From NCBI RefSeq assembly GCF_001619985.1, contig NW_017264202.1, positions 930,001 through 994,000 of the forward strand: a stretch of DNA of 64,000 bases, written 5' to 3'. Positions 21,843 through 36,699 of the stretch are shown here, piece by piece; within the stretch, counting starts at the first letter, position 1; each line of letters opens with the position of its first letter. The notes under the pieces are model-generated. The model did not search any database. It saw only the letters and a program-made list of their open reading frames with translations, and was not told the origin of the DNA. Both the position numbers and the translations under genes were made by a program. This DNA comes from Xylona heveae TC161 (taxonomy: Eukaryota; Ascomycota; Xylonomycetes; Xylonales; Xylonaceae).

Positions 21843-23913
21843 TCAGCTCCATACTAGAGAACGACAGACAACCTTCAGTCTTCGCAAGAAAGGCACGGTT
21901 GCTTTGCCTGCTCGTAATTTGCCATCACTCTCAAGAAGCACGCGGCCTATCTCCACATAGCTTTCAACCGCAACTCGGACTGGGCCCCTGGTTTCAGCAG
22001 GAAGCTCTTCAATAGCATGCCGGGACTCGTAATATCTTTCTAGCCCCTCCATTATAAGCTTTCTCCTCAATATCTTCATGCAAGCATGATCAGGGTTCTC
22101 CAACACGTCGAAAGGGCGCAATTGAGCCTCTTTCAGCCAGCTTGTAGGAATGTACACACGGCCAATATAAGCATCTGTTCGAATGTCTCGCGCGATGTTA
22201 ATAAATTGAAGTGCTGTGCCCATCTTTCTGCCCGCCTCAATCAAGCGACTTTTGTCCTTTTCTGACCCATGAAATGTGCTATGGGAAAACACAAGCTGTA
22301 AACATAGTTCACCGACTGAACCAGCCACACATTGTGCGTAAACGTCAAGTTCAGCATCAGTGCGAATTGGCCAGCTGCCCCTGCCTTTTGAGAAACTGCT
22401 GTCAATCTCAAAGCCGTGTAACAATTCGTAAAATGGAAGTTCGGAGAGAACATCCCTCGGAAGTAGCAACAATGTGGACTGGACTGGCGCCGGAAACGTT
22501 GATGAGACGAAATCCTTGAGAGCAGCCTTTGAAGAAGGCTCATTGTTAAAGGATAGTTCAAAGTACAACTTGAGGCTGGAGATCCAGTGCTCGGCCTCTG
22601 CATGCGACGCAGCGCTATCAATCAAATCGTCTGCGATTCGACAGATCGCATACCTAATCGAATGAGAAAGTAAAAAAAAAATTTTAAGCGATGGAACACT
22701 CACAAGATGATAAGGTCTATCCGCAGTCTCCCAGGGAAAACGCAACTGGCAATATGAAAGCTTCGGCTATGCTTTTTGAGGACTCTGGATGCAGCCAGTA
22801 GACCATTTATGCGGCTCTGATCATATACAGACGTGGGCGTAGTTAACGCCTTTACCAATTCTGTCGGAGAAGGGACTTTTCCGACATTAGGAAATAATGA
22901 AGGGAAGGTTTCCAAGATAGTTTCTGCGGTGTCGAATGCAATGAGGCCAAAAACAATCATCGTATTCGTTATCAAGAAGAAAGTGGCTTCCCTAGGTAGA
23001 GTTAGTATTTATCTTAATCTAGTAAAACTTCTCATACTCAATCTCGAGACCCGTCCACAAAGTGAGGTCAAGTTTTGTTCCTGACTCAATCACCCATGTA
23101 CCCCGTTTTAATTCTATCGTGTCTATGATCCAGAGGTAAAATGTGGGAACAAGCACAGGCACCAATGTATTTAACAAAGACAGTCTAAGAATGAATTGGT
23201 ATCCCAAAGACCTTGTAATGCCAGGTTAGTCGGATGGATCTCGTAAGGGGAGGACTCAGAAAATCGAACTTACCAAAGTAATAGAAGAAAAGGCACAGCC
23301 CACGCGATTATTAGACCGAGATAAGTCCCACGACCTCCTCTATAAATCAACCCGCAGCTCGCTGCGAAAGTACAGACAAGAACGACTTGGCCTAGCGTTC
23401 TCCAAGAAAGTAATAAGATACCTCTTTCCCGATCTCTATCTTGACGGCCCGGAAGATACACGGGAAAGAATACAGGTTTGCTCAGTAAAATATACAATAA
23501 ACTTGTACTATACGTCTGAATCACAAAGAAAAAGATTTCTTCAGCAGGGATATCAAATAGCGTGGGGCCAAGAATCACGGAAGCAGGATACGTCCATATT
23601 CCAGCGCGGATGAGGTACGAATCCCAAGGTATAGTTGAGATCAGAGCAACCTATATCTCGTACATTAACGAATGTTCATAGATAACAATATGCGAAACAT
23701 ACCAGTATTAAAAAGATAATTTTATATACATCTAATAGTGTTAAGAGTGGACGTGTAACTAGTGTCAAGAGTATTGCAGGCGGTATGGTGTACTTGAGAT
23801 GCCTAGTCGAAGTCGCGTATTGGTTAGTACAGCGGCATATATGAGGTAGAAAACCTCAATTTGACTGCCTTCCCTTGCCAGGACCCTTACACAAGAAGAT
23901 AGTCGTAGCCCAT
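21843..23913 (-). CDS. carRA: Bifunctional lycopene cyclase / phytoene synthase
   Basis: Six exons, 23913-23891, 23802-23703, 23650-23274, 23211-23038, 22991-22704 and 22653-21843; 590 residues. The N-terminal half is a membrane-embedded lycopene cyclase of the fungal CrtYc/CrtYd type: HLKYTIPPAILLTLV, IPWDSYLIRAGIWTYP, and GPTLFDIPAEEIFFFVIQTY with the conserved PAEE. The C-terminal half is phytoene synthase, with first Asp-rich motif RIADDLID and second NIARDIRTDA, which bind Mg-diphosphate of two geranylgeranyl diphosphate molecules. The first exon is only 23 nt (MGYDYLLV) and is supported by matching phase and family N-terminus. It makes phytoene, then cyclises lycopene ends after CarB has acted. 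Transcribed divergently from carX across a 1.3-kb shared upstream region. Confidence 0.94.
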
Positions 23914-25218
23914 TTTCTGCTCGATAATATGAGCACAGGGAAAAGTTTTGCTCACTCACAACCGGTCGCTTGTTCAATTTCCAGGACTGAATATGCCAAG
24001 CAACGAGATGTTATAACCCAAGTAACGCTTTCTGTATGAAGGGACAGCCGGTTGCGAAGATTGGGATGGGAATGCATTGAACGGATTTTCGATCAATAGA
24101 TCCTACGACGGCGCGAGTGAATTCAGTTGGCAGTCAATTGGCAGATGGACGTTGTCACGAGCATAGGACGAGAGATCTAAGTTATTTAGTTAAAAGGAGT
24201 CCATGGATCGTTGAGAGACCATCGTCCCGCTACGGAGGAGCAAATGAGAGGGCAACTTTACCCGGTTATTACGGCCTGGACAACACTGGTCTTCTTCTGC
24301 TTACATTTAGTGGGGGCTAGTGGGGGCTTATGGGTGGCTGGAGGGCGATCTGGAGTTAGTTCGGCTCCATTGCTCGGTAGCCGGTCCACCTAAACTCCAT
24401 CTGGATCGGGTACGTTGGTTTGTTTTGGTTTCGGATACGGGGATTATTGACCCTCAACGTCATCACTTCTTCCATCTCAAATGATTCTTCAAGTGCTACA
24501 TCTGCCTTCATGTGCCGGCAAAGCCGAACTACCCTAATTTACGGAATGGAGACGACATGGGTAAACATTATCCCACCATTACCCGAGAATTGCATGATTG
24601 CCTAAGTTGGCCCTTTGTCGCAACATGAGCCTAGTGGCTTACATGTGCAAACATGCCGTTTACAAAACCACGTCCTCCGCAATATATGACTTCGTTCAAC
24701 CCAGTTCAAGCAGACAGCACCGTGTACCTTGATCGTGCCATTGAATGAAGCTTAGCTAAGCACCAGTTGGTCTCTGAATTGGTACAAATCCCGTTGCCTC
24801 CGTGCTACCGTCTGTGATTTTCGTTTGTCAAGCCATTCTCTGTTTGAAGGAAACGGTTACGGAAGAATCTCTTTTTTTGAAGGCGAGCATCATCTTATAC
24901 AATACCTATTTTCCGTTGTTTTACTTGAGCAATTATGCTATTTTGAAATGGATTGAAGTAAGGGATTGCAGCTCGTCTTTCATCGCCTTCGATTTTGTTA
25001 TAATGCTCGCGTTAAAGACTAAGCTACTCCAATTTTGCATTTACTCTCCATTGCCTCGCTAAACTTGCAAACCCTGCTTTCATTGCTTGAGAATCTGGAG
25101 GATCAACGGGGACCGGGTCTCTTAACCTTTCACGTATACTGGCCGCCTGCATACCTTTAGCGCAGGGTGATCACAAAAGCCATCCGAAGGCTCAGCATTC
25201 GTGCTATTTGCTTGAATA
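23914..25218. promoter_or_regulatory. Bidirectional carRA / carX upstream region
   Basis: 1.3 kb between divergent starts with no gene. A tandem 10-mer TAGTGGGGGC occurs twice at 24308-24327, containing GTGGGG, which fits the CreA-type SYGGRG consensus. GATC-containing motifs (near 24090-24100, 24207, 24405) could be light-response sites of GATA-type photoreceptor factors, but this is only a pattern match. Confidence 0.5.
24308..24327 (+). repeat. Perfect tandem 10-mer in carRA/carX promoter
   Basis: TAGTGGGGGC repeated head to tail, followed by a TTATGGGTGGC variant. G-rich possible C2H2 zinc-finger site. Confidence 0.6.
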
Positions 25219-27290
25219 ATGTCGTCAGAATCTAGCGGGAAGAATGAAAAGGGGATTCATCCGTACGTGTCGTCTAAAAATCCTGAGTCTAATAGATCAA
25301 GCGCTCATACTTCGTCGTAGGCATCTGTCTGGGAATCATGCGCCAGTCCAGCGCACCTTCTCTTTGACGCCGTGTGCTTTTCAGGGCAAAATACCCAAAG
25401 AACTTGCCGGAGGGCAGTACATTCGGAATGGTGGCAACCCCGTGACCAATACCGAATTAGACCGTGATGCTCATTGGTTTGACGGCGATGGCATGCTCTG
25501 CGGGGTTGCCTTTCAACGTCTACCTGGGGAAGACGATGGTATTCAACCGGAATTTGTCAATCAATTCATTTTAACCGATGTTTATTTATCCACCGTCGAA
25601 AACAAATTCCTCAAGAAACCTCTTTTGCCAAGCTTATCCACTATTATAAGCCCGCTTTCTTCATTGGTGCAGATTTCTGCAGCGTTTCTCCGCTCCATAA
25701 CCCTTATTTTGATATCTCGTCTACCTGGGTCTCAAACAGCTGTTGAGAGAGTCAGCGTTGCTAATACGGCTTTGGCTTATCATGATGGTCGTGCTTTAGC
25801 TACTTGCGAGTCTGGGCCGCCCATCAGATTCACATTACCCGGACTCGAGACAGTCGGATGGTATAATGGGTTGACTGTAGATGGAGAAGTTGCTGGGCAG
25901 CAAAGAACAAGTTTTGGCGGCGGCGGAATTTCCAGCTTTTTTAAAGAGTGGACTACCGCGCACGTAAGTGGATCGAAATGATCGGCCTAGGATCGCTACT
26001 AACTAACCGTTCTAGCCTCATGTAGACCCAAAGACAAAGGAAATGATTCTCATCCACATGGGATTTGCAGCACCATTTCTTCGCTATTCGATCATACCTG
26101 CTGATGTTCTAAACTCTACTTCAGCGGCCTTGATCGGATCTCCCGTCGATGGAATTGCGGCGCCCACTCTGATGCACAGCTTCGGTGTCTCTCCAACTCA
26201 TACAGTCATCATGGACCTTCCGTTGTCACTAGATCCTCGTAACTTGCTCAAGAATAAAACCGTGGCTCATTTTGACTGGAACAAGAAATCGCGCTTCGGC
26301 ATCTTTCCTCGTCATAACCCGTCGGCAATCCGTTGGTGCGAGACTGAAGGCTGCTGCGTCTTCCATACTGCAAATACTTGGGACAATGACGCTGCGGCCA
26401 TAAACGATAGTCCAAAGCCAACCGTCGTCAACCTGCTGTTATGTCGCCTCACTTCTGCAGCGTTTGTCTTCACTGCGGGAAGTGTTCCGGAGCCGCAAAG
26501 GCCAGCGGGGACAGCCGCTGACCTAGAAGGCGAGCAGGACCGTCTCTATTATTATTGCTTTTCTCTTTCAAACTCCTCTTGTGAGGCGATCATCACACAC
26601 CAGTGGGCGCTGTCAGTCATTCCCTTCGAATTTCCAATTTTAAACGAAGAGTATAACATGAGCAATGCTCGATACATCTATGGAACATCCGTATTTGGAA
26701 GCACATTCGGTGTTGCTCTTGGGAAAGGCGTCAAAATAGATGCCCTTGTGAAAATGGATACCCACACTCTCATCGAGAGTGGCAAGTCTATGGACATTAC
26801 TCCTGTTACCGGAAGCGTTGATACAAGGTCCATTTATGAGATCATTGCATCGACCAACCCGGACGACCCTATCAAAGTCTTCGCCATGCCCGAAGGGTGG
26901 TATGCCCAGGAGTGCCGTTTCGTATCCCGCAGTAATCCTGCTAGCGAAGATGATGGATGGCTCCTTACCTATGTATTTGACGAATCCCAGCTCGACCAGA
27001 ATGGCAGTTGTCCTGAAAGTTCTGCGAGTGAGCTCTGGATTATTGACGCCCGCGGCATGAAAGAGGTTGTCGCTCGCATTCATCTTCCGCAGCGCGTGCC
27101 TTACGGTTTTCATGGATACTGGTACTCTGAAGAAGACATTTTGAACCAGCGTCCTGCTGATTCCTTCCGCAAGCGACCGATAGTAATTGATCAAGTCGAC
27201 GAGAAAGGAGTACCAGCGGAGGAAAATGGCAGTATTGCCTGGAATGCTTGGATGGCAGTGCGGTGCTCGCTGCTCCGCATTCTTTCTTGA
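25219..27290 (+). CDS. carX: Carotenoid cleavage dioxygenase (retinal-forming, CarX-like)
   Basis: Exons 25219-25262, 25321-25963 and 26016-27290; 653 residues. Non-haem iron enzyme of the RPE65/CCD family expected to split beta-carotene (or torulene) into retinal. IHPHLSGNHAPVQ leads to GGQYIRNGGNPV and HWFDGDGML, which are family landmarks. The candidate iron-ligand histidines sit in AHPHVDP (across intron 2), MHSFGVSPTH, CVFHTANTWDND and YGFHGYW near the C-terminus. Placed next to carRA in divergent orientation and in the same cluster as the opsin, so retinal supply is the likely job. The first intron joins CC|G CAT and removes an in-frame stop, which supports this start. Confidence 0.93.
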
Positions 27291-28104
27291 GCTTGTTTTC
27301 GTGTTATTATCTGGCACGAAAACATGTGATCTGACAACATGCTATCTCTCAATTTTGCGTGCGATTATTATTATAAGCATGGTCCATCATTCTGGCATTT
27401 ATCATCGGACCTTTTTCCGGTTGCAGATCAATAATTCTAATTTCTAATAAGCACTTCAGTCTTGATATTGGCGAGATTAACATATTCGGTAGAGATATTT
27501 TCATCCCTTCACATGAAGGAATAGGATCAGTATTACTTTTCGATAGGGGAGTCTCATTAACTAAAGTGATGATCAAATGTACCAAACGATGTTTACATTA
27601 GGGTACCACCTTTTCTGTAGAGATTCCCCGCCACTAGCTTTAACATACTTCTCATGTTGCTCAATAGTGGGCCAAGACCTGAATTTCAACTTGACAGTAA
27701 CTACCTAAATTGAAGGGGAGAATTGTACTCTCCGGCTCCTTCAACTACAACCTGTGAAAAGATTCTCTGGTTGCAATAGTAGATAACATTGGTGGTTGAA
27801 GATTCCAATATTGGTTCTCTCCAGTAAAGCCGAAAAGCGACTGGGCTGCACATCGCCCCGACGATCTGACAATTTGTGTTAGTCAAACAGGGATGATTAT
27901 GTCGTCGCTCATTGAACCTTAAAAACAATCAAAGACCTGCGGCTAAGCTGGAGGAACACAACCTGACGCACAACACACCTCGCTCTTAAGTTTGATCCAC
28001 ATCTCTAAGCCACCTTCCACCATAGCTTGGAGAAGCGTTGGGAACCTTCAGAAATTCTAAAACCTTATTTTTCTTTCAAGGAATCTGCCTATTTCTAAAG
28101 CAGG
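27291..28104. other. Intergenic region
   Basis: carX 3' flank and promoter of the next gene; no gene or clear repeat seen. Confidence 0.45.
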
Positions 28105-28989
28105 ATGGGTACGTGTAGAGGTTCATAGATTACTGGCGATGAAGCCTGCCTGCCCGAATGAGCGTAACTGACTGCTTACCTCCCAACCAGACCGTAAGAA
28201 TCCTTCGGAGGAGGACTTGGCTCCCATCCCGGGAAGCCCGACGCCTCTGCCAAGAACGAAACGCGGTAAGTCACTCCCTTCATAGTTCTCTTCCACGACC
28301 TCATTTCCCCATTCTTAAAGACGCATTAGCAAGCTGCATGTGCGCTGACGACAGGGGATATGTCAATCTGAGCAGGCCTTGAGAAACCTTCCTGGATGGA
28401 TATTCGGGCGCCTCCGATGACCCCTCCCACTGACCTTTGGCATGCAAGCCGCGGTCGAAAGGTTCCCCGGGTGAAGAAGCTAGCGCTCGAAGTCCGCCTT
28501 TTTCTGGATTTTGAACAATGCGGAGAGAAAAAGGTTTTTGATATTGAGAGATGCCTCTCCCTCAAACAATTTTTAGATCTTGTCGACAAAGTCTTTGAAG
28601 GTGTTATGCTTTTCGAGCAAGTTGACACCTCAGAGTTGCAGTTCATCTCAATCAGCTGGCAACGTCGAACCGGCACCCACTGTATAAAAATTACTCCAGA
28701 AGCCTATGCTGATTGGGAAGCAATGGTTCAAGTTGCGAAAACCACCATTCGTACCCAAAGAGCAGGGGAAAAGGTCGCAAAGGTTGAGGTCCATATTCGG
28801 TAAGTCATCAGCTGTTTGGGTAACGGCTTTACTTCTTCGTATCTTCTAACAACATTTCTCTGATATAGTGATGAAAACAAGCGGCGCTGGGCCGAAATCG
28901 CGGAGAAAATCAAGCTTAAGCTTAATACAGAGGATACTGAGAAAGGATATTCCTCTGAGCAGACGATGGATTTTGAGATGGAAAATTAG
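28105..28989 (+). CDS. Small uncharacterised protein, 207 residues
   Basis: Four exons, 28105-28108, 28191-28265, 28376-28799 and 28869-28989. The first exon is just ATGG, joining to AC CGT, and every junction is GT-AG with consistent phase; the sum is 624 nt. The protein starts MDRKNPSEEDLAPIPGSPTP, which is Pro/acidic and probably disordered. It then has a compact middle (KKLALEVRLFLDFEQ, SLKQFLDLVDKVFEGVMLF, ISISWQRRTGTHCIKITPEAY) and ends with a charged helix (ENKRRWAEIAEKIKLKLN). No family recognised, no signal peptide or membrane segment. Confidence 0.72.
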
Positions 28990-30615
28990 CGCATTGCGAT
29001 TTTCTATTCTGGCAACTCTTTCAGCCAGAGTGTCAAGAGAATTTCTTTTGTATCGTCATGTCTTGTGGCCTCTCTGTCGGGCACATTTTAGTCAAGAGTC
29101 CATGAGATGTTAGGATGGATGCTTATATGCCGTCGAATGGAGGTGTAAGTAAGCTCGCAAGCGATACTGCTTTTGGACTACGGCGAACTGCTAGAGGACT
29201 TCACTTCCTCTCCAGCAACAACTTCAGCTGCTTCAAGCCAAACTCATTTCACATTATCAAGATCAATGTATTGACTATTCAAAATAATATTCTTAAATTT
29301 AATTACTGCTGCCTTGATTTCGATCGATGACCCCGGTATTCCCGTGTCGCAATATAACGCCTTATATCCTAGATTCTTTTACGGTTTCTCCGCTTCTATC
29401 ATCTGCTTCTTTGATCAATCGTCAGATTGGGCCCTGCTTTCGCGGCCAGCTGATTATCACGCTTTATTGCCAGTTTTCTGCTTTATCACTTATTGCAATT
29501 TCCATTTGAGCTCACGCTGTCACTATGTCTCTCTGTACCCTCCCTCCATCTCTTTCCCGCCAGCTTACTCTCCCCTTGTTGTTTTACATTGCAAACTATC
29601 TTATGCAGTAAAATCGCACTTTATTTGGCACGTTGAGCAGCTCTACTAACACAATTCCATTGCTTCTTGTGGCCGTTTCATAAAGCGCTCCTTAGATTTC
29701 ACCTCAGGACCACATACTCTTGCGCACTGAGCTCATTTAAGGCCTGGATCGTCAGTTCCTTTGAACGGTGGGCTTGGATACAGAGGGGCGCGCTATGAGT
29801 ACAAATATGGCTCTAGTCACCGACACTGATATCAAGAGAATGGTATCGAGAAAATTAGGGAACGTTCCAGATGTTATAAAAGTATTGTTGCCCTGAATAA
29901 GCAAACAAATACTGTCTCTTCCCACTCAAAAGAAAGCGCTCATTTATTGTAGTGGGACTGGATCCCGACGAGAGCAATCTTAGTTTAGAGATGAACTGGC
30001 TTGCGGGCAAACTTACTGCCCACTAGAAGCTTCCCCCAAATTGGCTGGAACTTGGTCCTCATCAGGCATATTACTTATGCTCAAAGTAAGGGTTTGGACC
30101 TAATTATTTATGGAATAAGCGAAGCTCATTGGTTGGGAAGATTATTCTTTTTTCTGCTCTCATATTCACAGTTTCTGAGCAAACTTCCCCGTGCTAAAAA
30201 CTTGTCAAGCTTTGTTTCCGCGACGACCGACTACACGTGGGACCTTCTCGCTCTTTTTAATTCTACGTGTCGCCAAACAATTGATCCCAAATCAACATCA
30301 TCTCTTCTCCTCTTCTCTGCCGTTCCAACCCTTCCAGATCTGGGAAGCAAAATTCCGGATTCTGGTCCTTTCTTTCCTCATACCACTTGAACAACTGAAG
30401 ACTTGTTACGCTATTGCAAGGTGAGATTTATCTTCTTCTATTACCTTGCCTTCTATCATCGTCCTTTGTAAGAGTCGCTTGCCGCAGAGACGCGTCAGGC
30501 CCTCTCCGTCCATTCTTTGTCCACACTGCGTCACTCCAGCTATGCAACTCCTGTTTTCTCTCATTTTAATAATTGACTTTGTACTGACGGAAAATTTATC
30601 CTTGGTAGTATCAGA
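28990..30615. other. Intergenic region upstream of the DEAD-box gene
   Basis: 1.6 kb without a supportable gene; pyrimidine-rich stretches near 29500-29580 and 30240-30330 look like fungal promoter or 5' leader sequence. A possible 5'-UTR intron runs from GTGAG at 30421 to CAG at 30612-30614, just before the ATG. Confidence 0.4.
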
Positions 30616-32964
<2,349 letters not shown>

Positions 32965-34666
32965 TCTGTTGCTCGTTGCTTTTGCCGATGGTCTCAACCA
33001 TGCGGCATCGCAAAGCTTCAGCGGCGTTTAACAGACTGCCTCGGTCTAAAAATACAAACCTGCATCAATCAGAAAAATAACAAAAAAATTTATTTTCCCT
33101 TCCCCAATCCTACCCAATTTCCCCCCAGGCTTTTATGCGTACTGAAAGCGGATAATTGCCTTGTCCCCGAGAATTATTGCACCCGAGTGCAGGTTTTACC
33201 CCATTTTCAATGTCTTATCTCTCTCAACAAGTTTAGCTAGTACTTCGATAGCGAACATTTAAATAAAGGCAATGAAACAGTGTTATTAATATCGGAGTAA
33301 AAGTGCAATCTGTATTTCCATTTGTATCTCTTAACCTGACATAGTGTAAATTACTAGCGTCATACCATCTACCACGATTGACCCCGCTTACATTTTTGAG
33401 TGGCATATGCGAAAAGACTCACACAGAATTGAGGATCTAAAAGGGCTTAGAAGGTGAAACTCATACAATGCTGCCCTCGTAGCTAAGAACGAGCACATAA
33501 TATCCTTCTAGATACTAAGAAAAGGGGCTTCAATTCGAGACTTGTCAGTCCTTTCGCAAAGAGTAGTAAACTTGCAGCGTCAGAATAGCGGCCAAGTTGT
33601 CTATAATGTCCCCCGCTGGAAATATGGTGCTAGTTCTAGTGTTAGTATTGTAAGCTAAAACCCTCAATATCAATGCTCAAAAGAGCGTGAGCTCGAAGGC
33701 CAGGAATGGCTGAGCTGCCAAGGCCTCGGATTGTTTCTGGAAAAAGCGTTTTAGAAAACAAGGAAGTTTCATTCTCATCCGATTGCATTCATCCAATCTA
33801 TGGTTCTGAGTGTAGCTGGATCGCACTTAGCTGGGAGGTAATCCGAGAAGGAGGTCGCTGAAGAAAACAACATACAACACGTTTCTCTGGTGTAGCAATT
33901 GCTGGCTGAGACGTGTTTCAACCAGCACAATAAATGCCGTCCAAGTTGGGCATTCCTTAGTATGTAATCGAGCTGCTGTACTTACAGACACGTAAATCGA
34001 ATTGTCAAAGTGTTGTTCAGAAACACATTTCGATCGTTAAGGGGGCCCTGTTGCTCCTTTTCATCCGGTTCGTAGGAGAAGAAGACCGGTATTTCAAGGT
34101 TTGGTGGCCATATCTGGCTTCGGTCTCTCCTCTTTAGCAAGCAAGGCTTTTTCTTGAAGCTAAAATCTCAAAACTTTCGTAAAAAAGGTTCACACCGTCT
34201 TGTATCAGACTCAATGCTCTAAATCATAAAAAAGAAGTTGAGCTTCAAATAATAGTCCACCTTGCAAGGCTGGCCTGCTGAGGGTGACGGACAAAGCCTG
34301 CCGGCGGAGAGTAACGTAGTTATGTTGAAGTCGAATCTTTTGTTGTCAATTCGGCAGCCCTGCCCGCTGGCAGGAAGTTTGTGACGATATCTGACGATGT
34401 TGACAACTTAGAACGACGAGTCACCAAAAGAACGCAGAATTTCCGAACGAGCGTTTAGATGGACAATGTGGAATCATCCCAATCACCGCAGCTCACTAAC
34501 GTCAATAATACTAACAAGATTTCCAGCGAGGCTGGTTGCCCAATGAACAGAAAGAAAAGTATCAAGTGAATGCCAGGTTTTTCAGTGAATGAAAGCTCGG
34601 TTACGCTCTCAGAACACACACAAATAACAAAGAGAACTTTCAGTAACAGACTCAAAGAACACACTG
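32965..34666. other. Intergenic region
   Basis: 1.7 kb, AT-rich, no gene, no RNA gene and no clear repeat recognised. Confidence 0.45.
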
Positions 34667-36699
34667 ATGGACCAATTTTCACAGAATACTCCAACTATGA
34701 TGAACCAAGGGGAGGCATCACAGATGGCTGCGAACGTCGAAACTCATGAGTTTACAACACGAGAACAATCCAGTCCGCCCACGTTTACCGAGATGTTGGT
34801 TGGAAACGAGCAAAACATGGTGTTTGAGATGCCGAACAATCAAGGTGATGTCGCTGCTTCATTAATTGAAATGAGTGGTCAGCAAGGTGATCAATTCTTC
34901 GTGGCAGGGAATGGGCTCAGTCCTTTTGAGTCACAGACTCAAGCTGCATTGTGTTCCACAAGCATCCACCCTGTCCAAGCTCACCTGTCGTACCAATCGC
35001 CTTACGCTCAAGAGGTTCAGCCCTATTACTCTCATGTGGCCTCTCAAGATCCTCTTCCATTCCAAGCCGATCCTATTACTCAAAATCTCCCCGCCCTTCA
35101 AACTTTCCCGGCTGTTCAGACCCCATTGTCGTTTCAAATTCCTGTGGATCCTCAGCTTGCGATGATCTCTGGTCCGAACCAGCAATATATTGGACAAGGT
35201 CCCCATGGGACATATGAGAATCCATATTGGCGCCGTGCCGAAAACTCCAAAGCTATGAATGGAAATGACATTTCTGGCGATGAATTGACTCCGCGAAGCT
35301 GGAGGCCGGGCCAACGGCCGCTTCACATTCTCGAATTGCTAACACATTATACCGAAGAGATCGATAAAGCTAGATACGAATGGGGCCTATTCGACGCTGA
35401 GACAAGACAAGCCTATCCGTCGGATCAGAGCCAGAATCGAAATGAGTACCGCGACAACGAATATCATTACAAAGTTTGCAGAGCACAATGTATCTTTTTG
35501 GAGAGAATGAGAGTGTATACCGAATCCTACCAGCAATCTGAAGATCATTTGAAGCCCGGAGATCCAGTTCGCGCCATATTTTTCCCGCCTCTAGTGCCGA
35601 ACGATTTTCCGCCAATGAGGACTATAGCGCCAATTGGAAATGTCGGAGGATTCAGTGGCATTCAGAATGATCCTGCACTCCCACAAGCAATGGCGCAAGT
35701 GTGGGAGGCCCAGAAGCTTCAGCAGAGACAAGAACTTCTGAGGATGCAGAATAACGCATTTCACGCCTTCGATAGCGAATCTGCCCGGTTGCAAGGTCCT
35801 ACACAGCCTATGGGTCCTTATTGGTCGCAAGAGTCTTTGGAGGGTTCCCAGTCAACGAATTTTCCGCGTCTTCATGATGATCATATCCCGGCGCAATATT
35901 TGCAAATGGCCAATTATGGAGACTCCGCTGGATATAGTTATGGGAACGAAGCCGGTATTATGATGAATGAAAGGCGCTGGAACTATAATCATCTTGGAAA
36001 GCCTTCGCAGCCAGCTGTCACTTTCAGCAGCGCAACCTGCCCTCAGCCGCCTGTCCTATTCGGAGAACCACCTTTTGATAACCTTAGGATGGTGAGCCCC
36101 GCAGATTTTCCGCAATATAGATCAGGAATTCATCAAAGTTCTCAGGGCGCGACCGCTCCAGGACACCAGGACGGAGCAAAAATTCACCGACCCGCTCGAG
36201 CAAGGGCCTCAAGAAAGAACAGTCGCAACCCGAAGACGACAAAAGTCAGCCGAGCCAGCAGACCTAGAGTTCCGGAGAGACGGACAAATGATCCTGTTGA
36301 AGAGGGCGCCGGCAAGATCTTGATGCCCAGTCAACATGTTCCCCAACAAGTGGCGGTTGGAGCGGGCAGGTTCATGAATCCGCCACCGGAGCAGGTGGGA
36401 TTTAGATATGTTTTCTAAAATTTGCAAGCTGACACATGTTTCAGGCGAATGAAACTGCATCCTTTTCGCAAACAAGCGCTCTTGCAGCTCCTGTTGGTAA
36501 TGATGAGACAGCTTCCAATAACTCAAACATGGTCCAGACGTCGTCGGAAACAGCAAGCATAGAGTCATCGAGCGTGGACGCAGATGACCCGACCGACGTG
36601 AGTTATAGTGCTGGGAGACCGATTGGCAGGGGCCGAGGAAGCAATTCTGGCAGACGCGGGTCCAGAGGCCGAGGTCGTCGTCTCGAGCGCGGCAATTAG
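34667..36699 (+). CDS. Uncharacterised Gln/Asn-rich protein with RG-rich C-terminus
   Basis: Two exons, 34667-36394 and 36445-36699; 660 residues. Translation without splicing stops just past the donor (GTGGGA), while the intron of 50 nt joins PPPEQ to ANETASFSQ in frame. Mostly disordered: Met/Gln/Pro-rich N-terminus, a short ordered-looking central block (ILELLTHYTEEIDKARYEWG ... YRDNEYHYKVCRAQ), a basic patch near 500-540 (RPARARASRKNSRNPKT) and a final GRGRGSNSGRRGSRGRGRR. RG/RGG tails usually bind RNA and are targets of arginine methylation, so a role in RNA granules or nucleolar RNA is possible (inference). No known domain recognised. Confidence 0.75.
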
